Assembly (NCBI RefSeq): GCF_020151015.1
Contig: NZ_CP083746.1
Coordinates: forward strand, 4,059,001 to 4,123,000
Direction: 5' to 3'
DNA from: Pseudomonas sp. p1(2021b)
GTDB lineage: Bacteria; Pseudomonadota; Gammaproteobacteria; Pseudomonadales; Pseudomonadaceae
DNA length: 64,000 nt
Position numbers and translations under genes: made by a program. Shown here piece by piece: positions 49,149 through 60,846 of this stretch; within the stretch, counting starts at the first letter, position 1; each line of letters begins with the position of its first letter. Under the pieces are notes generated by a model. The model saw nothing but the letters and a program-made list of their open reading frames with translations, was not told the origin of the DNA and searched no databases.

Positions 49149-49419
49149 ACCAGACACTCCTGGGTTGTCAGGGGCGCAAAGCCGTTCAAGGGCTTCGGAC
49201 AGCCAAGACCTATGCCGGTTCGCCGAGGGCGAACCTCCATGTAAAGTGCGCGCATTATCCTGTGATTGGCAGTGCCTGTCACTTGGCCGCGCATGACGGC
49301 GCATGTCGGGGTTGTCATCGAGGTTGCCGCAGGCTCAAACTGGCAGCTTTTCCACTGGCACGCGAGCACGCGGCCAGGCCCGTTTCGAGCGTGTGCACGA
49401 GACCGCGCCAACTGACTGA

Positions 49420-50928
<1,509 letters not shown>

Positions 50929-50977
50929 TGCCAACAGGCCGGTGGCGCTCGCGCGCCACCGGTTGGCAGACCTGACC

Positions 50978-51406
50978 ATGAGCAAAGTCGACTTCTACAT
51001 CCTGCCCACCGACGACTTGGCGGCGCGCCTGGATTTCGCCTGCAAGCTGTGCGAGAAGGCCTGGCGCCTCGGCCACCGGGTCTACCTGCACTGCCAGGAC
51101 GCCGAGCAGCGCGCCGCGCTGGACGAACGCCTGTGGCGCTTCAAGGGCGAAGCCTTCGTGCCCCACGACCTGGCCGAGGCCCATGCCGACGCCGTGGTGG
51201 CCCTGGGGCTGGGCGACGATGCCGGCACCCACCGTGACCTGCTGATCAACCTGGGGGCCGACGTGCCCGGGTTCGTCGGCCAGTTCGAACGGGTGGCCGA
51301 AATCGTCGTCGAGGCACCGGCCATCCGCCAGGCTGCCCGGGAGCGATTCCGTTTCTACCGCGAACGGGGCTATGCTCTGCAAGACCACCGCTTACAGCGA
51401 CTTTGA
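50978..51406 (+). CDS. holC: DNA polymerase III chi subunit
   Basis: 142 residues. Chi links the clamp loader (through psi) to single-stranded-DNA-binding protein. The start MSKVDFYILP is typical of HolC, followed by CEKAWRLGHRVYLHC and HRDLLINLG. It starts 49 nt after pepA, the usual pepA-holC-valS order. Its stop overlaps an alternative TTG start of the next gene. Confidence 0.94.
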   Translation: MSKVDFYILPTDDLAARLDFACKLCEKAWRLGHRVYLHCQDAEQRAALDERLWRFKGEAFVPHDLAEAHADAVVALGLGDDAGTHRDLLINLGADVPGFVGQFERVAEIVVEAPAIRQAARERFRFYRERGYALQDHRLQRL

Positions 51407-51411
51407 CGACG

Positions 51412-51777
51412 ATGGACAAGCATTCCCCCCTACCTGATTCCGCGCACCTGCTCGACGACCTCGAGTCGATCCGCCAGCTGCTGGGCGACGCCGACCTGCA
51501 ACCACCGCTGCTGACCGAAACGGTCGAGCAGATTCCGCTGCTGCTCGACGAACCCGCCGGCAACCCGGCGCCGCCCGCCCAACCCACCCCGGTGGCGCAA
51601 GAAGACGACCCGCAGACCCGCCGCCAGGACACCCTGCTGCACCTGGAAGCCGACCTGCGCGCCGCCGCCCAGCAGATCATGCAAGACGTGATCAACGACT
51701 TCACCCCGCACATCGAGAACGAGATCAAGCGCCGTCTGGATGCACGCATGGAACGGCTGATCAAACGCTCGGAGTAA
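51412..51777 (+). CDS. Conserved hypothetical protein between holC and valS
   Basis: 121 residues, soluble and acidic with a Pro-rich middle (NPAPPAQPTP), and a C-terminal helical segment (AAAQQIMQDVINDFTPHI, then KRRLDARMERLIKRS). I do not recognise a named family. It begins 5 nt after holC stops (an in-frame TTG at 51403 overlaps the holC stop), so it is translationally coupled and may relate to the clamp loader or simply be conserved in the pepA-holC-valS block. Confidence 0.75.
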   Translation: MDKHSPLPDSAHLLDDLESIRQLLGDADLQPPLLTETVEQIPLLLDEPAGNPAPPAQPTPVAQEDDPQTRRQDTLLHLEADLRAAAQQIMQDVINDFTPHIENEIKRRLDARMERLIKRSE

Positions 51778-51781
51778 ATCC

Positions 51782-51883
51782 CGGGGCCGCTTGGCGGCCC
51801 TTTCGCGGCACAAGGCCGCTCCTACAGCGATCATGCTGCCTGTAGGAGCGGCCTTGTGCCGCGAAAGGGCTGCAAAGCAGCCC
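51782..51883. repeat. REPIN upstream of valS
   Basis: Opposed REPs of the second subtype: TTCGCGGCACAAGGCCGCTC (51802-51821) and TGTAGGAGCGGCCTTGTGCC (51841-51860), with GGGGCCGC and CAGCCCC ends. Confidence 0.9.
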
Positions 51884-51915
51884 CTGTCCCTGTCGCCTCA
51901 ACCCCCCAGCTTGGT

Positions 51916-51921
51916 TATACT
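51916..51921 (+). promoter_or_regulatory. Likely -10 element of valS
   Basis: TATACT lies 42 nt upstream of the valS ATG, just after the REP pair. The -35 is weak (TGTCGC near 51891). Confidence 0.4.
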
Positions 51922-51962
51922 TCCCGGCTTTCCCGAATTAATGCCATAGGGTCCCGCCGCGC

Positions 51963-54809
51963 ATGGATAAGACCTACCAGCCGCACGCCATCGAAACTTC
52001 CTGGTACAACACCTGGGAGTCCGAGAACTATTTCGCCCCACAAGGTGCAGGCGAGTCCTACACCATCATGATCCCGCCGCCGAACGTGACCGGCAGCCTG
52101 CACATGGGCCACGGCTTCAACAACGCGATCATGGACGCCTTGATCCGCTTCCGCCGCATGCAAGGCCGCGACACCCTGTGGCAACCCGGCACCGACCACG
52201 CGGGCATCGCCACCCAGATGCTGGTGGAGCGCCAGCTCGAGGCCAAGGGCCAGAACCGTCATGACCTGGGCCGCGAAAAGTTCCTGGAGAAGGTCTGGGA
52301 GTGGAAGGAGCAGTCCGGTGGCAACATCAGCCGCCAGATCCGTCGCCTGGGCTCGTCGGTAGACTGGAGCCGCGAACGCTTCACCATGGACGACGGCCTC
52401 TCCGAGGCGGTCAAGGAAGCCTTCGTACGCCTGCATGAAGACGGCCTGATCTACCGCGGCAAGCGCCTGGTCAACTGGGACACCAAGCTGCACACCGCCA
52501 TCTCCGACCTCGAAGTGGAAAACCACGACGAGAAAGGCCATTTGTGGAACCTGCGCTACCCGCTGGCCGATGGCGCCAAGACCGCCGAAGGCAAGGACCA
52601 CCTGGTGGTCGCCACCACCCGTCCGGAAACCCTGCTCGGCGATGCGGCCGTTGCGGTCAACCCGAACGACGAGCGCTACCAGGCCCTGATCGGCAAGTTC
52701 GTCGAGCTGCCCCTGGTGGGCCGCCGCATCCCGATCATCGCCGACGACTACTGCGATCCGGAGTTCGGCACCGGCTGCGTGAAGATCACCCCAGCCCACG
52801 ACTTCAACGACTATGAAGTCGGCAAGCGCCACAACCTGCCGCTGCTCAACATCTTCGACAAGAACGCCCTGGTGCTGGCAAGCGCCCAGGCCTTCAACCT
52901 CGACGGCAGTGTCAACGAAAGCATCGACACCACCCTGCCCGCCCAATATGCCGGCCTTGATCGTTTCGTCGCGCGCAAGCAGATCGTCGCCGACCTGGAC
53001 GCCCAGGGCCTGCTGGTCAGCATCGACGACCACGCCCTGAAGGTTCCGAAGGGCGACCGCTCCGGCACCGTCATCGAGCCGTGGCTGACCGACCAGTGGT
53101 ACGTCTCCACCAAGCCATTGGCCGAGCCTGCCATCGCCGCCGTGGAAGACGGTCGCATCCAGTTCGTGCCCAAGCAGTACGAGAACATGTACTTCTCCTG
53201 GATGCGTGACATCCAGGACTGGTGCATCAGCCGCCAGCTGTGGTGGGGCCACCGCATCCCGGCCTGGTACGACGAGGCCGGCCAGGTCTATGTCGGGCGC
53301 AACGAAGCCGAGGTGCGCGCCAAGCACAACCTGGGCGCCGACGTGGCCCTGCGCCAGGACGACGACGTGCTCGACACCTGGTTCAGCTCGGGCCTGTGGA
53401 CCTTCTCCACCCTGGGCTGGCCAGAGCAGACCGAGTTCCTGAAGAAATTCCACTCCACCGACGTGCTGGTCACCGGCTTCGACATCATCTTCTTCTGGGT
53501 CGCCCGGATGATCATGCTGACGATGCACCTGATCAAGAACGAGGACGGCACCCCGCAGGTACCGTTCAAGACCGTCTATGTCCATGGCCTGGTGCGTGAC
53601 GGCCAGGGCCAGAAGATGTCCAAGTCCAAGGGCAACGTGCTCGACCCGCTGGACATTGTCGATGGCATCACCCTCGAGGCCCTGCTGGAAAAACGCACCA
53701 GCGGCATGATGCAGCCAAAGCTTGCCGAGAAGATCGCCAAGCAGACCAAGGCCGAGTTCCCGGAAGGCATCGCCAGCTACGGCACCGACGCCCTGCGCTT
53801 CACCTTCTGCTCGCTGGCCTCCACCGGCCGCGACATCAAGTTCGACATGGGCCGCGTCGAAGGCTACCGCAATTTCTGCAACAAGATCTGGAACGCCGCC
53901 CGCTACGTGCTGGACAAGGGCGAGGACTGCGGCCAGAACGGCGAGGCCTACGAGCTGTCGCTGGCCGACCGCTGGATCATCTCGCAGCTGCAGCGCACCG
54001 AGGCCGAGGTCACCCGCCAGCTCGAGCAGTTCCGCTTCGACCTGGCCAGCCAGGCCCTGTACGAGTTCATCTGGAACCAGTACTGCGATTGGTACCTGGA
54101 GCTGTCCAAGCCGGTGCTGTGGGATGAGAATGCCCCGGTCGAGCGCGCCCGCGGTACCCGTCGCACCCTGGTACGCGTGCTGGAAGTGGCCCTGCGCCTG
54201 GCCCATCCGTTCATGCCGTTCATCACTGAAGAGATCTGGCAGCGCATCGCGCCGCTGGCCGGCATCGACGGCAAGACCATCATGCTGCAACCGTGGCCGG
54301 TGGCCAACGAGAGCCGCATCGACACCGCCGCCGAAGGCGACATCGAGTGGCTGCAACAGCTGATGGTCGGCCTGCGCAACATCCGCGCCGAGATGAACAT
54401 CGGCCCTGGCAAGCCGCTGCCGCTGTTCCTCAAGAACGCCAATGCCGATGACCAGCGTCGCCTGCAGGAAAACGAGGCGCTGCTCAAGAAACTGGCCAAG
54501 GTCGAATCGTTCACCGTACTGGGCGAGCAGGACGAAGCGCCGCTGTCGGCCACCGCGCTGGTGGGCGACCTGCAGGTCCTGGTGCCGATGGCCGGTCTGA
54601 TCGACAAGGATGCCGAGCTTGCGCGCCTGAACAAGGAAATCCAGCGCCTGCAAGGTGAAGTCCAGCGCGTGGGCGGCAAGCTGTCCAACGCCGCCTTCGT
54701 CGACAAGGCTCCGCCCGCCGTGATCGAGAAAGAGCGTGCCAAGCTGGCCGAGTCCGAACAGGCCCTGGCCAACCTGACCGAGCAGCATGTGCGGATTGCT
54801 GCGCTGTAA
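51963..54809 (+). CDS. valS: Valyl-tRNA synthetase
   Basis: Class I synthetase charging tRNA-Val, with an editing domain that removes threonine. 948 residues: HIGH-type [13 protein letters not shown] (38-50), editing CP1 domain (about 190-335), KMSKS (551-555), anticodon-binding domain, and a C-terminal coiled coil (about 880-948, [16 protein letters not shown]) that is typical of ValS. Complete. Confidence 0.98.
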   Translation: MDKTYQPHAIETSWYNTWESENYFAPQGAGESYTIMIPPPNVTGSLHMGHGFNNAIMDALIRFRRMQGRDTLWQPGTDHAGIATQMLVERQLEAKGQNRHDLGREKFLEKVWEWKEQSGGNISRQIRRLGSSVDWSRERFTMDDGLSEAVKEAFVRLHEDGLIYRGKRLVNWDTKLHTAISDLEVENHDEKGHLWNLRYPLADGAKTAEGKDHLVVATTRPETLLGDAAVAVNPNDERYQALIGKFVELPLVGRRIPIIADDYCDPEFGTGCVKITPAHDFNDYEVGKRHNLPLLNIFDKNALVLASAQAFNLDGSVNESIDTTLPAQYAGLDRFVARKQIVADLDAQGLLVSIDDHALKVPKGDRSGTVIEPWLTDQWYVSTKPLAEPAIAAVEDGRIQFVPKQYENMYFSWMRDIQDWCISRQLWWGHRIPAWYDEAGQVYVGRNEAEVRAKHNLGADVALRQDDDVLDTWFSSGLWTFSTLGWPEQTEFLKKFHSTDVLVTGFDIIFFWVARMIMLTMHLIKNEDGTPQVPFKTVYVHGLVRDGQGQKMSKSKGNVLDPLDIVDGITLEALLEKRTSGMMQPKLAEKIAKQTKAEFPEGIASYGTDALRFTFCSLASTGRDIKFDMGRVEGYRNFCNKIWNAARYVLDKGEDCGQNGEAYELSLADRWIISQLQRTEAEVTRQLEQFRFDLASQALYEFIWNQYCDWYLELSKPVLWDENAPVERARGTRRTLVRVLEVALRLAHPFMPFITEEIWQRIAPLAGIDGKTIMLQPWPVANESRIDTAAEGDIEWLQQLMVGLRNIRAEMNIGPGKPLPLFLKNANADDQRRLQENEALLKKLAKVESFTVLGEQDEAPLSATALVGDLQVLVPMAGLIDKDAELARLNKEIQRLQGEVQRVGGKLSNAAFVDKAPPAVIEKERAKLAESEQALANLTEQHVRIAAL

Positions 54810-54830
54810 TAGCCGCGGACCTCAGTGACG

Positions 54831-54900
54831 CCATCGCGGGACCAGCCCGCTCCTACAGGTCATCCAAGATCCTGTGGGAGCGGGCTGGTCCCGCGATGCT
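54831..54900. repeat. REPIN between valS and rlmF
   Basis: Opposed REPs of the first subtype, with ATCGCGGGACCAGCCCGCTC from 54833 and TGTGGGAGCGGGCTGGTCCC from 54873, a compact pair with about 20 nt between. Confidence 0.9.
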
Positions 54901-54915
54901 TTTGAGACTTCACCC

Positions 54916-55872
54916 ATGAATCAAAAACCCACCCTGCACCCGCGCAACCGCCACAAGGGCCACTACGACTTCCCCAGCCTGATCAAGGCCCACCCGGACC
55001 TGGCCCGCTTCACCGTCACCAACCCCTACGGCAAACCCAGCATCGACTTCGCCAACCCCGAGGCCGTGCGGGTGTTCAACCGCGCCCTGCTCAAGGCCCA
55101 GTACGGCATCCAGCACTGGGACATCCCGGCCGACTACCTGTGCCCGCCGATCCCAGGCCGGGCCGACTACATCCACGTGCTGGCCGACCTGCTGGCCGAA
55201 GACTGCGGCGGCGCCATCCCCCGCGGGGCCCAGGTACACGCGCTGGACATCGGCGTTGGCGCCAACTGTATCTATCCGTTGCTCGGCTACAGCGACTATC
55301 GTTGGCGCTTCCTCGGTTCGGACATCGACCCGGTCGCCCTGGCCTCGGCCAAGGCCATCGTGCAGGCCAATGGCTTGGCCAAGGCGATCACCCTACGCCA
55401 GCAAGGTAACCCTCGACATATCCTCGACGGGCTGCTGCAAGGCGACGAGCGTTTCGATGTGACCCTGTGCAACCCGCCCTTCCATGCCTCGCGGGACGAA
55501 GCCACCCGCGGCAGCCAACGCAAGTGGAAGAACCTGGGCAAGCAGGACCCCAAGCGCAAGCTGCCTGTACTGAACTTCGGTGGGCAGAACAACGAGCTGT
55601 GGTGCGAAGGCGGCGAGATCCGCTTCGTGAGCCAGCTGGTGGCCGAAAGTGCGCAATACGGGGAGCAGGTGCTGTGGTTCAGCAGCCTGGTATCGAAGGC
55701 CAGTAACCTGCCAGGTATCGAGGCAGCGCTGAAAAAGGCGGGCGCGAAGGCGCAACGTGTCGTCGCCATGGGGCAGGGCCAGAAGCAGAGCCGCATGGTC
55801 GCCTGGAGCTTCCAGGACGATGCCGCCCGCCAGGCCTGGCATGCCCGGCGCGGGGGCAAACCACAGGCATGA
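54916..55872 (+). CDS. rlmF: 23S rRNA (adenine-1618-N6)-methyltransferase
   Basis: Methylates A1618 of 23S rRNA with SAM. 318 residues. The SAM-binding motif is [13 protein letters not shown] (110-122) and the catalytic tetrapeptide NPPF is at 186-189 (CNPPFHAS). The start [11 protein letters not shown] matches the family; the in-frame ATG at 54874 falls inside the REP pair and was rejected. Confidence 0.94.
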   Translation: MNQKPTLHPRNRHKGHYDFPSLIKAHPDLARFTVTNPYGKPSIDFANPEAVRVFNRALLKAQYGIQHWDIPADYLCPPIPGRADYIHVLADLLAEDCGGAIPRGAQVHALDIGVGANCIYPLLGYSDYRWRFLGSDIDPVALASAKAIVQANGLAKAITLRQQGNPRHILDGLLQGDERFDVTLCNPPFHASRDEATRGSQRKWKNLGKQDPKRKLPVLNFGGQNNELWCEGGEIRFVSQLVAESAQYGEQVLWFSSLVSKASNLPGIEAALKKAGAKAQRVVAMGQGQKQSRMVAWSFQDDAARQAWHARRGGKPQA

Positions 55873-55900
55873 AAAACCGCGCCCGGCTGGCCGGGCGCGG
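55872..55900 (-). terminator. Rho-independent terminator of hupN
   Basis: CCGCGCCCGG / CCGGGCGCGG with a 4-nt loop; on the minus strand it is followed by five T (A-run 55872-55876). It may also end the convergent rlmF message, though the plus side lacks a T-run. Confidence 0.88.
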
Positions 55901-55921
55901 CTCGTTCAACGCATCAACGCA

Positions 55922-56203
55922 TTACTTGTTGACGGCGTCGTTCAGGACCTTGGCAGGTACGAACTTGACGACTTTCTTGGCAGCGATTTCGATGGCAGCG
56001 CCGGTCGAAGGGTTGCGGCCGGTACGGGCAGGACGCTCGGAGACTTTCAGCTTGCCGATGCCTGGCAGGGTGATTTCAGCGCCGTTTTCCAGTTGGTCGG
56101 CGACGATCTGGCCCAGCTGCTCCAGGGCGTTGCGCGCGGTGGTCTTGGGCGCGTCGATGGCTTCGGCGATATCGGCAATCAGTTGGTCTTTGGTCAATGC
56201 CAT
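55922..56203 (-). CDS. hupN: HU-family DNA-binding protein
   Basis: 93-residue nucleoid protein that bends DNA as a dimer. Starts MALTKDQLIADIAEAI. The DNA-arm signature reads GRNPSTGAAIEI (residues 63-74). It lacks the IHF-specific features. By position and sequence it corresponds to the HupN copy of P. putida. Closed by its own terminator. Confidence 0.94.
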   Translation of the reverse strand: MALTKDQLIADIAEAIDAPKTTARNALEQLGQIVADQLENGAEITLPGIGKLKVSERPARTGRNPSTGAAIEIAAKKVVKFVPAKVLNDAVNK

Positions 56204-56596
56204 GGTGGTGTTCCTTCCCTATCAAATTCAGTGATTATGCAGTGTGCCAGGTCGTAATCGGGCCAGCCCTGGGCGGCCAGGCGGGCCGCGCCAATCGCGT
56301 ATGTAGATACGCAAATCGGCGTTTGGTTCGACACGGCCAAGCGATCTGCCAGCAATGCGCCACCCAAAGGGCGCAAGACCGCGCAAAGCTACCACAGGAA
56401 TGGATAAATATCCGCTGCCGGCTTCGATTTAATGCAGGTTTTTCGGGGGTTTTAGCGGAAAACGCAAAAAATTGAACAAAAAACGAACAACCGGCATTTC
56501 CGCCAACATCTGGCCACTGCATCGCCCCTCCCCTGGGTTAAACTGGGCGACTTTGCAGCGCGGTCCGCTACCGCCCGAGACCTATTCGAGAGATCC
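56204..56596. promoter_or_regulatory. Divergent hupN/ndpA intergenic region
   Basis: 393 nt without a credible gene. Contains an inverted repeat GCGTAT-GTAG-ATACGC (56297-56312), an AT-rich stretch at about 56395-56495 with several A-runs, and a -10-like TAAACT near 56538 before ndpA. Presumably holds promoters for both genes. Short reading frames here have no Shine-Dalgarno or family features. Confidence 0.6.
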
Positions 56597-57604
56597 ATGC
56601 CAATCCGTCATTGCATCGTTCACCTGATCGACAAGAAGCCCGATGGCAGCCCGGCAGTACTGCATGCGCGCGACTCCGAACTCGCCGCCTCCGACGCCAT
56701 CGAAAACCTGCTGGCCGACCTCAACGACAGCTACAACGCCAAACAGGGCAAGGCCTGGGGCTTCTTCCACGGCGAGTCCGGCGCCTACCCGCTCAGCGGC
56801 TGGCTGAAACAATACCTGGACGGAGAAAAGGACTTCACCGCCTTCAGCCGTGTCGCCGTCGAGCATCTGCAAAAGCTGATGGAGGAATCCAACCTGTCCA
56901 CCGGCGGCCACATCCTCTTCGCCCATTACCAGCAAGGCATGACCGAGTACCTGGCCATCGCCTTGCTGCACCACAGCGAAGGCGTGGCGGTGAACGCCGA
57001 GCTCGACGTCACCCCGTCGCGCCACCTGGACCTCGGCCAACTGCACCTGGCGGCGCGTATCAACCTGTCGGAGTGGAAGAACAACCAGAACTCCAAACAG
57101 TACATCTCGTTCATCAAGGGCAAGAACGGCAAGAAGGTCTCGGACTACTTCCGCGACTTCATCGGTTGCCAGGAGGGCGTGGACGGCCCCGGTGAAACCC
57201 GCACGCTGCTCAAGGCCTTCAGCGACTTCGTCGAAAGCGAGGACCTGCCCGAGGACGCGGCCCGGGAAAAAACCCAGACCCTGGTCGACTACGCCACCAC
57301 CCAGACCAAGCTGGGCGAGCCGGTGACCCTGGAGGAGCTGTCGAGCCTGATCGACGAGGACCGCCCGAAGGCGTTCTACGACCACATCCGCAACAAGGAC
57401 TATGGCCTGTCGCCGGAGATCCCGGCGGACAAGCGCACCCTCAACCAGTTCCGCCGTTTCACCGGCCGGGCTGAAGGCCTGTCGATCAGCTTCGAGGCGC
57501 ACCTGCTCGGCTCCAAGGTGGAGTACGACGAGGAAGCCGGCACCCTGATCATCAAGGGCCTGCCGACCCAGCTGGTCGACCAGCTCAAGCGCCGCAAGGA
57601 TTGA
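56597..57604 (+). CDS. ndpA: Nucleoid-associated protein NdpA (YejK family)
   Basis: 335 residues, the usual YejK/NdpA length. Starts [18 protein letters not shown]. The conserved GWGFF-like block reads [15 protein letters not shown], and [10 protein letters not shown] and INLSEWKNN follow. Copurifies with the nucleoid in E. coli; molecular role unclear. Divergent from hupN, so two nucleoid proteins share one promoter region. Confidence 0.93.
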   Translation: MPIRHCIVHLIDKKPDGSPAVLHARDSELAASDAIENLLADLNDSYNAKQGKAWGFFHGESGAYPLSGWLKQYLDGEKDFTAFSRVAVEHLQKLMEESNLSTGGHILFAHYQQGMTEYLAIALLHHSEGVAVNAELDVTPSRHLDLGQLHLAARINLSEWKNNQNSKQYISFIKGKNGKKVSDYFRDFIGCQEGVDGPGETRTLLKAFSDFVESEDLPEDAAREKTQTLVDYATTQTKLGEPVTLEELSSLIDEDRPKAFYDHIRNKDYGLSPEIPADKRTLNQFRRFTGRAEGLSISFEAHLLGSKVEYDEEAGTLIIKGLPTQLVDQLKRRKD

Positions 57605-57613
57605 GGCTGCGCC

Positions 57614-57637
57614 CTATCGCCGGCTTGCCGGCGATAG
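57614..57637. repeat. Short palindromic element between ndpA and the GIY-YIG gene
   Basis: CTATCGCCGGC pairs with GCCGGCGATAG across TT. No T-run on either side. It sits between two convergent genes and could act as a bidirectional stem or be a third REP type. Confidence 0.7.
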
Positions 57638-57647
57638 CTGACGCCCC

Positions 57648-57959
57648 CTAACCGTCTGCCCCCTTGGCGTAAGCCGCCACCAACGCCTCCTTGGCCGACT
57701 TGCGCAGCTTCTTCACCAGGCGCTCCTGGCGCAATGCCTCGGCCTTGTCCGGCCATCGCTCCACATACACCAGCGCCTGGGCCGGGCTGGTCTTGAAATA
57801 ACGCGCCCCCTGCCCCTTCTGGTGTTTCAGAAAACGCCGCTGCGGGTCATCGCTGATACCGCAATACAGCGAACCATTGGCGGCACGCACCAGGTAGACG
57901 TACCACGGCTTGAGGTTGGGGGGAGGAAGTGTCTCGCTCACAGCGTCGTTCAGGGCCAC
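57648..57959 (-). CDS. GIY-YIG domain protein (YhbQ-type)
   Basis: 103 residues, one GIY-YIG nuclease domain. [18 protein letters not shown] supplies the Y-x-Y and G-I-S elements (a variant of GIY...YIG), with [17 protein letters not shown] downstream. Small stand-alone GIY-YIG proteins of this type have been linked to DNA repair or structure-specific cutting, but no substrate is certain here. The GTG start lacks a clear Shine-Dalgarno; a second GTG at 57941 is possible. Confidence 0.85.
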   Translation of the reverse strand: MALNDAVSETLPPPNLKPWYVYLVRAANGSLYCGISDDPQRRFLKHQKGQGARYFKTSPAQALVYVERWPDKAEALRQERLVKKLRKSAKEALVAAYAKGADG

Positions 57960-57983
57960 CAGGAAAACTGCCAGCTTACTCGC

Positions 57984-58454
57984 TCATCGCGCTTGCTGAA
58001 ACGCTCGAAGCCCCTTGAATGCCTGCAGGCGCACCTTGTTTTGCAACAGTGGCGACCAGCCCAATGCCAGGCCCGGAAAACCCAGTGCCTGGCGAGACCA
58101 GCGCCAGAAATCGAAACGGTCGTCATGCTGCAGGATCAGGCCATCGCGGATCACGAAGCGCGCCTGGATGTCGTTGACCACCGTGCGCCCGGTCTGGCTG
58201 AACAGGTAGCGCGCCACCCAATGGGCACTGGCGCTGTCCTGACTGGCCTGGACGTGGTCGAAGGTCAGGGAGAAGTCCTTGGCCCGTGTGGTCAGCATCC
58301 GCCACATGTCGCCGACATCCTGGCCACGCAGGGTGCCGAACACCGGATCGCTGAAGGTGATGTCTTCGCTGTAGCAAGCCACCATGGCCTCGGCGTCCAA
58401 GCGCTGGAAAGCCTGGTAGAAACGGGTGATCAATGCTTGGTTGGCGTCGCTCAT
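57984..58454 (-). CDS. SnoaL-like / NTF2-fold protein
   Basis: 156 residues beginning MSDANQALITRFYQAF. The pattern FYQAFQRLDAEAMVACYSEDITFSDPVFG is the SnoaL-like NTF2 fold seen in small ketosteroid-isomerase relatives. No catalytic role can be assigned. The start at 58454 is chosen over the upstream ATG at 58514. Precedes the GIY-YIG gene by 24 nt in the same direction, so they may be an operon. Confidence 0.82.
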   Translation of the reverse strand: MSDANQALITRFYQAFQRLDAEAMVACYSEDITFSDPVFGTLRGQDVGDMWRMLTTRAKDFSLTFDHVQASQDSASAHWVARYLFSQTGRTVVNDIQARFVIRDGLILQHDDRFDFWRWSRQALGFPGLALGWSPLLQNKVRLQAFKGLRAFQQAR

Positions 58455-58533
58455 GGCGCAATCCGTCGAGAAATGGAAGCCTGAACGATAATCCGTGATG
58501 CGCACGGGCGCCATGCCCCTTCGAGCCTTCGGC

Positions 58534-59808
58534 CTAAACCCGCTCGCTGCTCACCTGCACATGCAATGCCCGTCCAGCCCCCAGACCGAACACGATGGCC
58601 CCAATGCCCAGCGCGGCAAAGATCCACCCCACGGCAGCCCAACCGCCGGTCAGGTCATGCACCAGCCCCACCGCGAACGGCCCCATGGATGCCAAGGTGT
58701 AGCCGACCCCTTGCGCCATGCTCGACAGGTTGGCTGCGACATGGGCATCCCTGGAGCGCAGCACGATCAAGGTCAGTGCCAAGGCGAAGGTACCGCCCTG
58801 CCCCAACCCAAGCACCACCGCCCAACCCCAGAGGCCGGACAGCGGCGCGTACAGGCAACCGAACAACCCCGCCAGGGTGATCAGCATGACGATGACGATC
58901 GCCAGGCGCTGATCCTTGCCCCGGGTTGCCAACCAAGGCGCGCTGAGCGAACTGACCAGCTGCACGATCACCGAGCCGGACAGCACCAGGCCCGCTTCCG
59001 TCGGGCTCAGGCCACGGCCGATCAGGATCGAAGGCAGCCAGCCGAACACGATATAGGCCAACGACGACTGCAGGCCCATGTACAGGGTGACCTGCCAGGC
59101 CAGTGGATTGCGCCACAACCCACGCACCCGGTAGGCCACCTTGTGCTGGCCATGCCCCTGGCGCGCCTGGGGCAGCCATACCAGCATCGCCAGCAGCGCG
59201 GGAAGCAGCCAGAAGCCAAGCCCCACGGGCCAGCTGTCGGCGAAATGGCGGGTCAACGGCACGGTCGCACCGGCGGCCAGCGCCGCTCCCAGGCACAAGG
59301 CCATGGTGTAGACGCCGGTCAGGGTGCCGGCATGCCGGGGGAAGTCGCGCTTGACGATGCCCGGCAACAGCACGCCGATGATGCCGATACTCGCGCCGGC
59401 CATGACGCTCCCCAGGAATACCCCGGTCACGCCCAGGGCACTGCGCACGAGAATGCCCAACGCCAGGGTCAGCAAGATGCCGAGGATCACGCGCTCGCTG
59501 CCGAAGCGTCTGGCCAGCACCGGCGCCAACGGCGCGAACAGGCCCAGGCACAGCACCGGCAAGGTGGTCAACAAACCAGCCTGGGCGGCATTGAGCCCCA
59601 GGCTGTCGGAAACTTGCCCCAGCAGCGGGGCCAGGCTCGACAACGCCGGGCGCAGGTTCAGCGCCACCAGCACCAGCCCCAGCAGCAACAGCCATGGGCG
59701 GCGCAGGGCCACAGGCTGCTGTTGCACCTGTTCGTCGTCGGCCTCGGCGTCGATCAACAGTTCGTCGAGTTCCGTTCGCGCCTGAACCGCTTCCTTATCC
59801 AAGCGCAT
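58534..59808 (-). CDS. MFS transporter, CynX/NimT type
   Basis: 424 residues with 12 predicted membrane helices. A soluble N-terminal tail (about 1-35) precedes the first helix. [19 protein letters not shown] at the first helix is characteristic of the cyanate/nitroimidazole (CynX/NimT) branch of the major facilitator superfamily. The substrate is unknown. Its start overlaps the hisC end by 14 nt, so it may be transcribed with the his genes without sharing their function. Confidence 0.87.
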   Translation of the reverse strand: MRLDKEAVQARTELDELLIDAEADDEQVQQQPVALRRPWLLLLGLVLVALNLRPALSSLAPLLGQVSDSLGLNAAQAGLLTTLPVLCLGLFAPLAPVLARRFGSERVILGILLTLALGILVRSALGVTGVFLGSVMAGASIGIIGVLLPGIVKRDFPRHAGTLTGVYTMALCLGAALAAGATVPLTRHFADSWPVGLGFWLLPALLAMLVWLPQARQGHGQHKVAYRVRGLWRNPLAWQVTLYMGLQSSLAYIVFGWLPSILIGRGLSPTEAGLVLSGSVIVQLVSSLSAPWLATRGKDQRLAIVIVMLITLAGLFGCLYAPLSGLWGWAVVLGLGQGGTFALALTLIVLRSRDAHVAANLSSMAQGVGYTLASMGPFAVGLVHDLTGGWAAVGWIFAALGIGAIVFGLGAGRALHVQVSSERV

Positions 59809-60844
59809 CGAGCAACGCCTGGTTCATCTCCGGCGTCCCGATGGTGATCCGCAAGAATTGCGCGATCCGCTCCTGCTTGAAGTGCCGGACGATCACCCCC
59901 TGCTCCCGCAACCGCGCCGCAATCCCCGCGGCATCCTGCTGCGGATGCCGGGCGAAGATGAAATTGGCCGCCGAAGGCAGTACTTCGAAACCACGGGCGC
60001 GCAGTTCAGCGACCAACGCCTCGCGGCTGTCGATCACCTTGCGGCACGTTTCATCGAAGTAGGCCTTGTCCTCGAACGCCGCCGCCGCCCCCACGATCGC
60101 CATGCGATCGAGTGGGTAGGAGTTGAAGCTGTTCTTGATCCGCTCCAGCGCCTCGATCAGGTCGGGGTGCCCCACTGCCAGGCCGACCCGCAGGCCGGCG
60201 AGGGAGCGCGACTTGGACAGCGTCTGGGTGACTAGCAGGTTGTCGTAGCGGTCCACCAGGCTGATGGCCGTTTCGCCACCGAAGTCGATGTAGGCCTCAT
60301 CCACCACCACAACCGAATCAGGGTTGGCCTGCAGCAACTGCTCGACGGCCTGCAACGGCAGTAGGCAGCCGGTGGGTGCGTTAGGGTTGGGGAAGATGAT
60401 CCCGGCGTTGGGCTTTTTGTAGTCCGCGATGCGGATCTGGAACTGCTCGTCCAGCGCCACCGGCTCGAACGGGATGCCGTACAGGCCGCAGTACACCGGG
60501 TAGAAGCTGTAGCTGATGTCCGGGAACAGCAGCGGACCGCGATCATGCTGGAACAGGCCGTGGAAGATGTGCGCCAGCACCTCGTCCGAGCCGTTGCCGA
60601 CGAACACCTGCTGCGCCGTCACACCGTAGTACTCGGCCACCGCCTGCTTGAGGCGATCGCCGTTGGGGTCCGGGTACAGGCGCAGGTTGTCGTTCAGTTC
60701 ACCTTGCATGGCCGCCAGCGCCTTGGGCGATGGGCCATAGGGGTTCTCGTTGGTGTTGAGCTTGACCAGGCGGGCCAGCTTGGGCTGCTCGCCCGGCACG
60801 TAGGGCACCAGGTCCTTGACGAAGGGGCTCCAGAATCGGCTCAT
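59795..60844 (-). CDS. hisC: Histidinol-phosphate aminotransferase
   Basis: PLP enzyme of histidine synthesis, converting imidazole-acetol phosphate to histidinol phosphate. 349 residues. The PLP lysine lies in [23 protein letters not shown] and [10 protein letters not shown] are also present. Start [10 protein letters not shown], 2 nt after hisD. Third gene of murA-hisG-hisD-hisC on the minus strand. Confidence 0.95.
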   Translation of the reverse strand: MSRFWSPFVKDLVPYVPGEQPKLARLVKLNTNENPYGPSPKALAAMQGELNDNLRLYPDPNGDRLKQAVAEYYGVTAQQVFVGNGSDEVLAHIFHGLFQHDRGPLLFPDISYSFYPVYCGLYGIPFEPVALDEQFQIRIADYKKPNAGIIFPNPNAPTGCLLPLQAVEQLLQANPDSVVVVDEAYIDFGGETAISLVDRYDNLLVTQTLSKSRSLAGLRVGLAVGHPDLIEALERIKNSFNSYPLDRMAIVGAAAAFEDKAYFDETCRKVIDSREALVAELRARGFEVLPSAANFIFARHPQQDAAGIAARLREQGVIVRHFKQERIAQFLRITIGTPEMNQALLDALG

Positions 60845-60846
60845 GT

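Noticed and set aside
51915..54788. 957-codon open frame antisense to valS
   Set aside because: Shadow frame; valS shows HMGH and KMSKS in the correct order.
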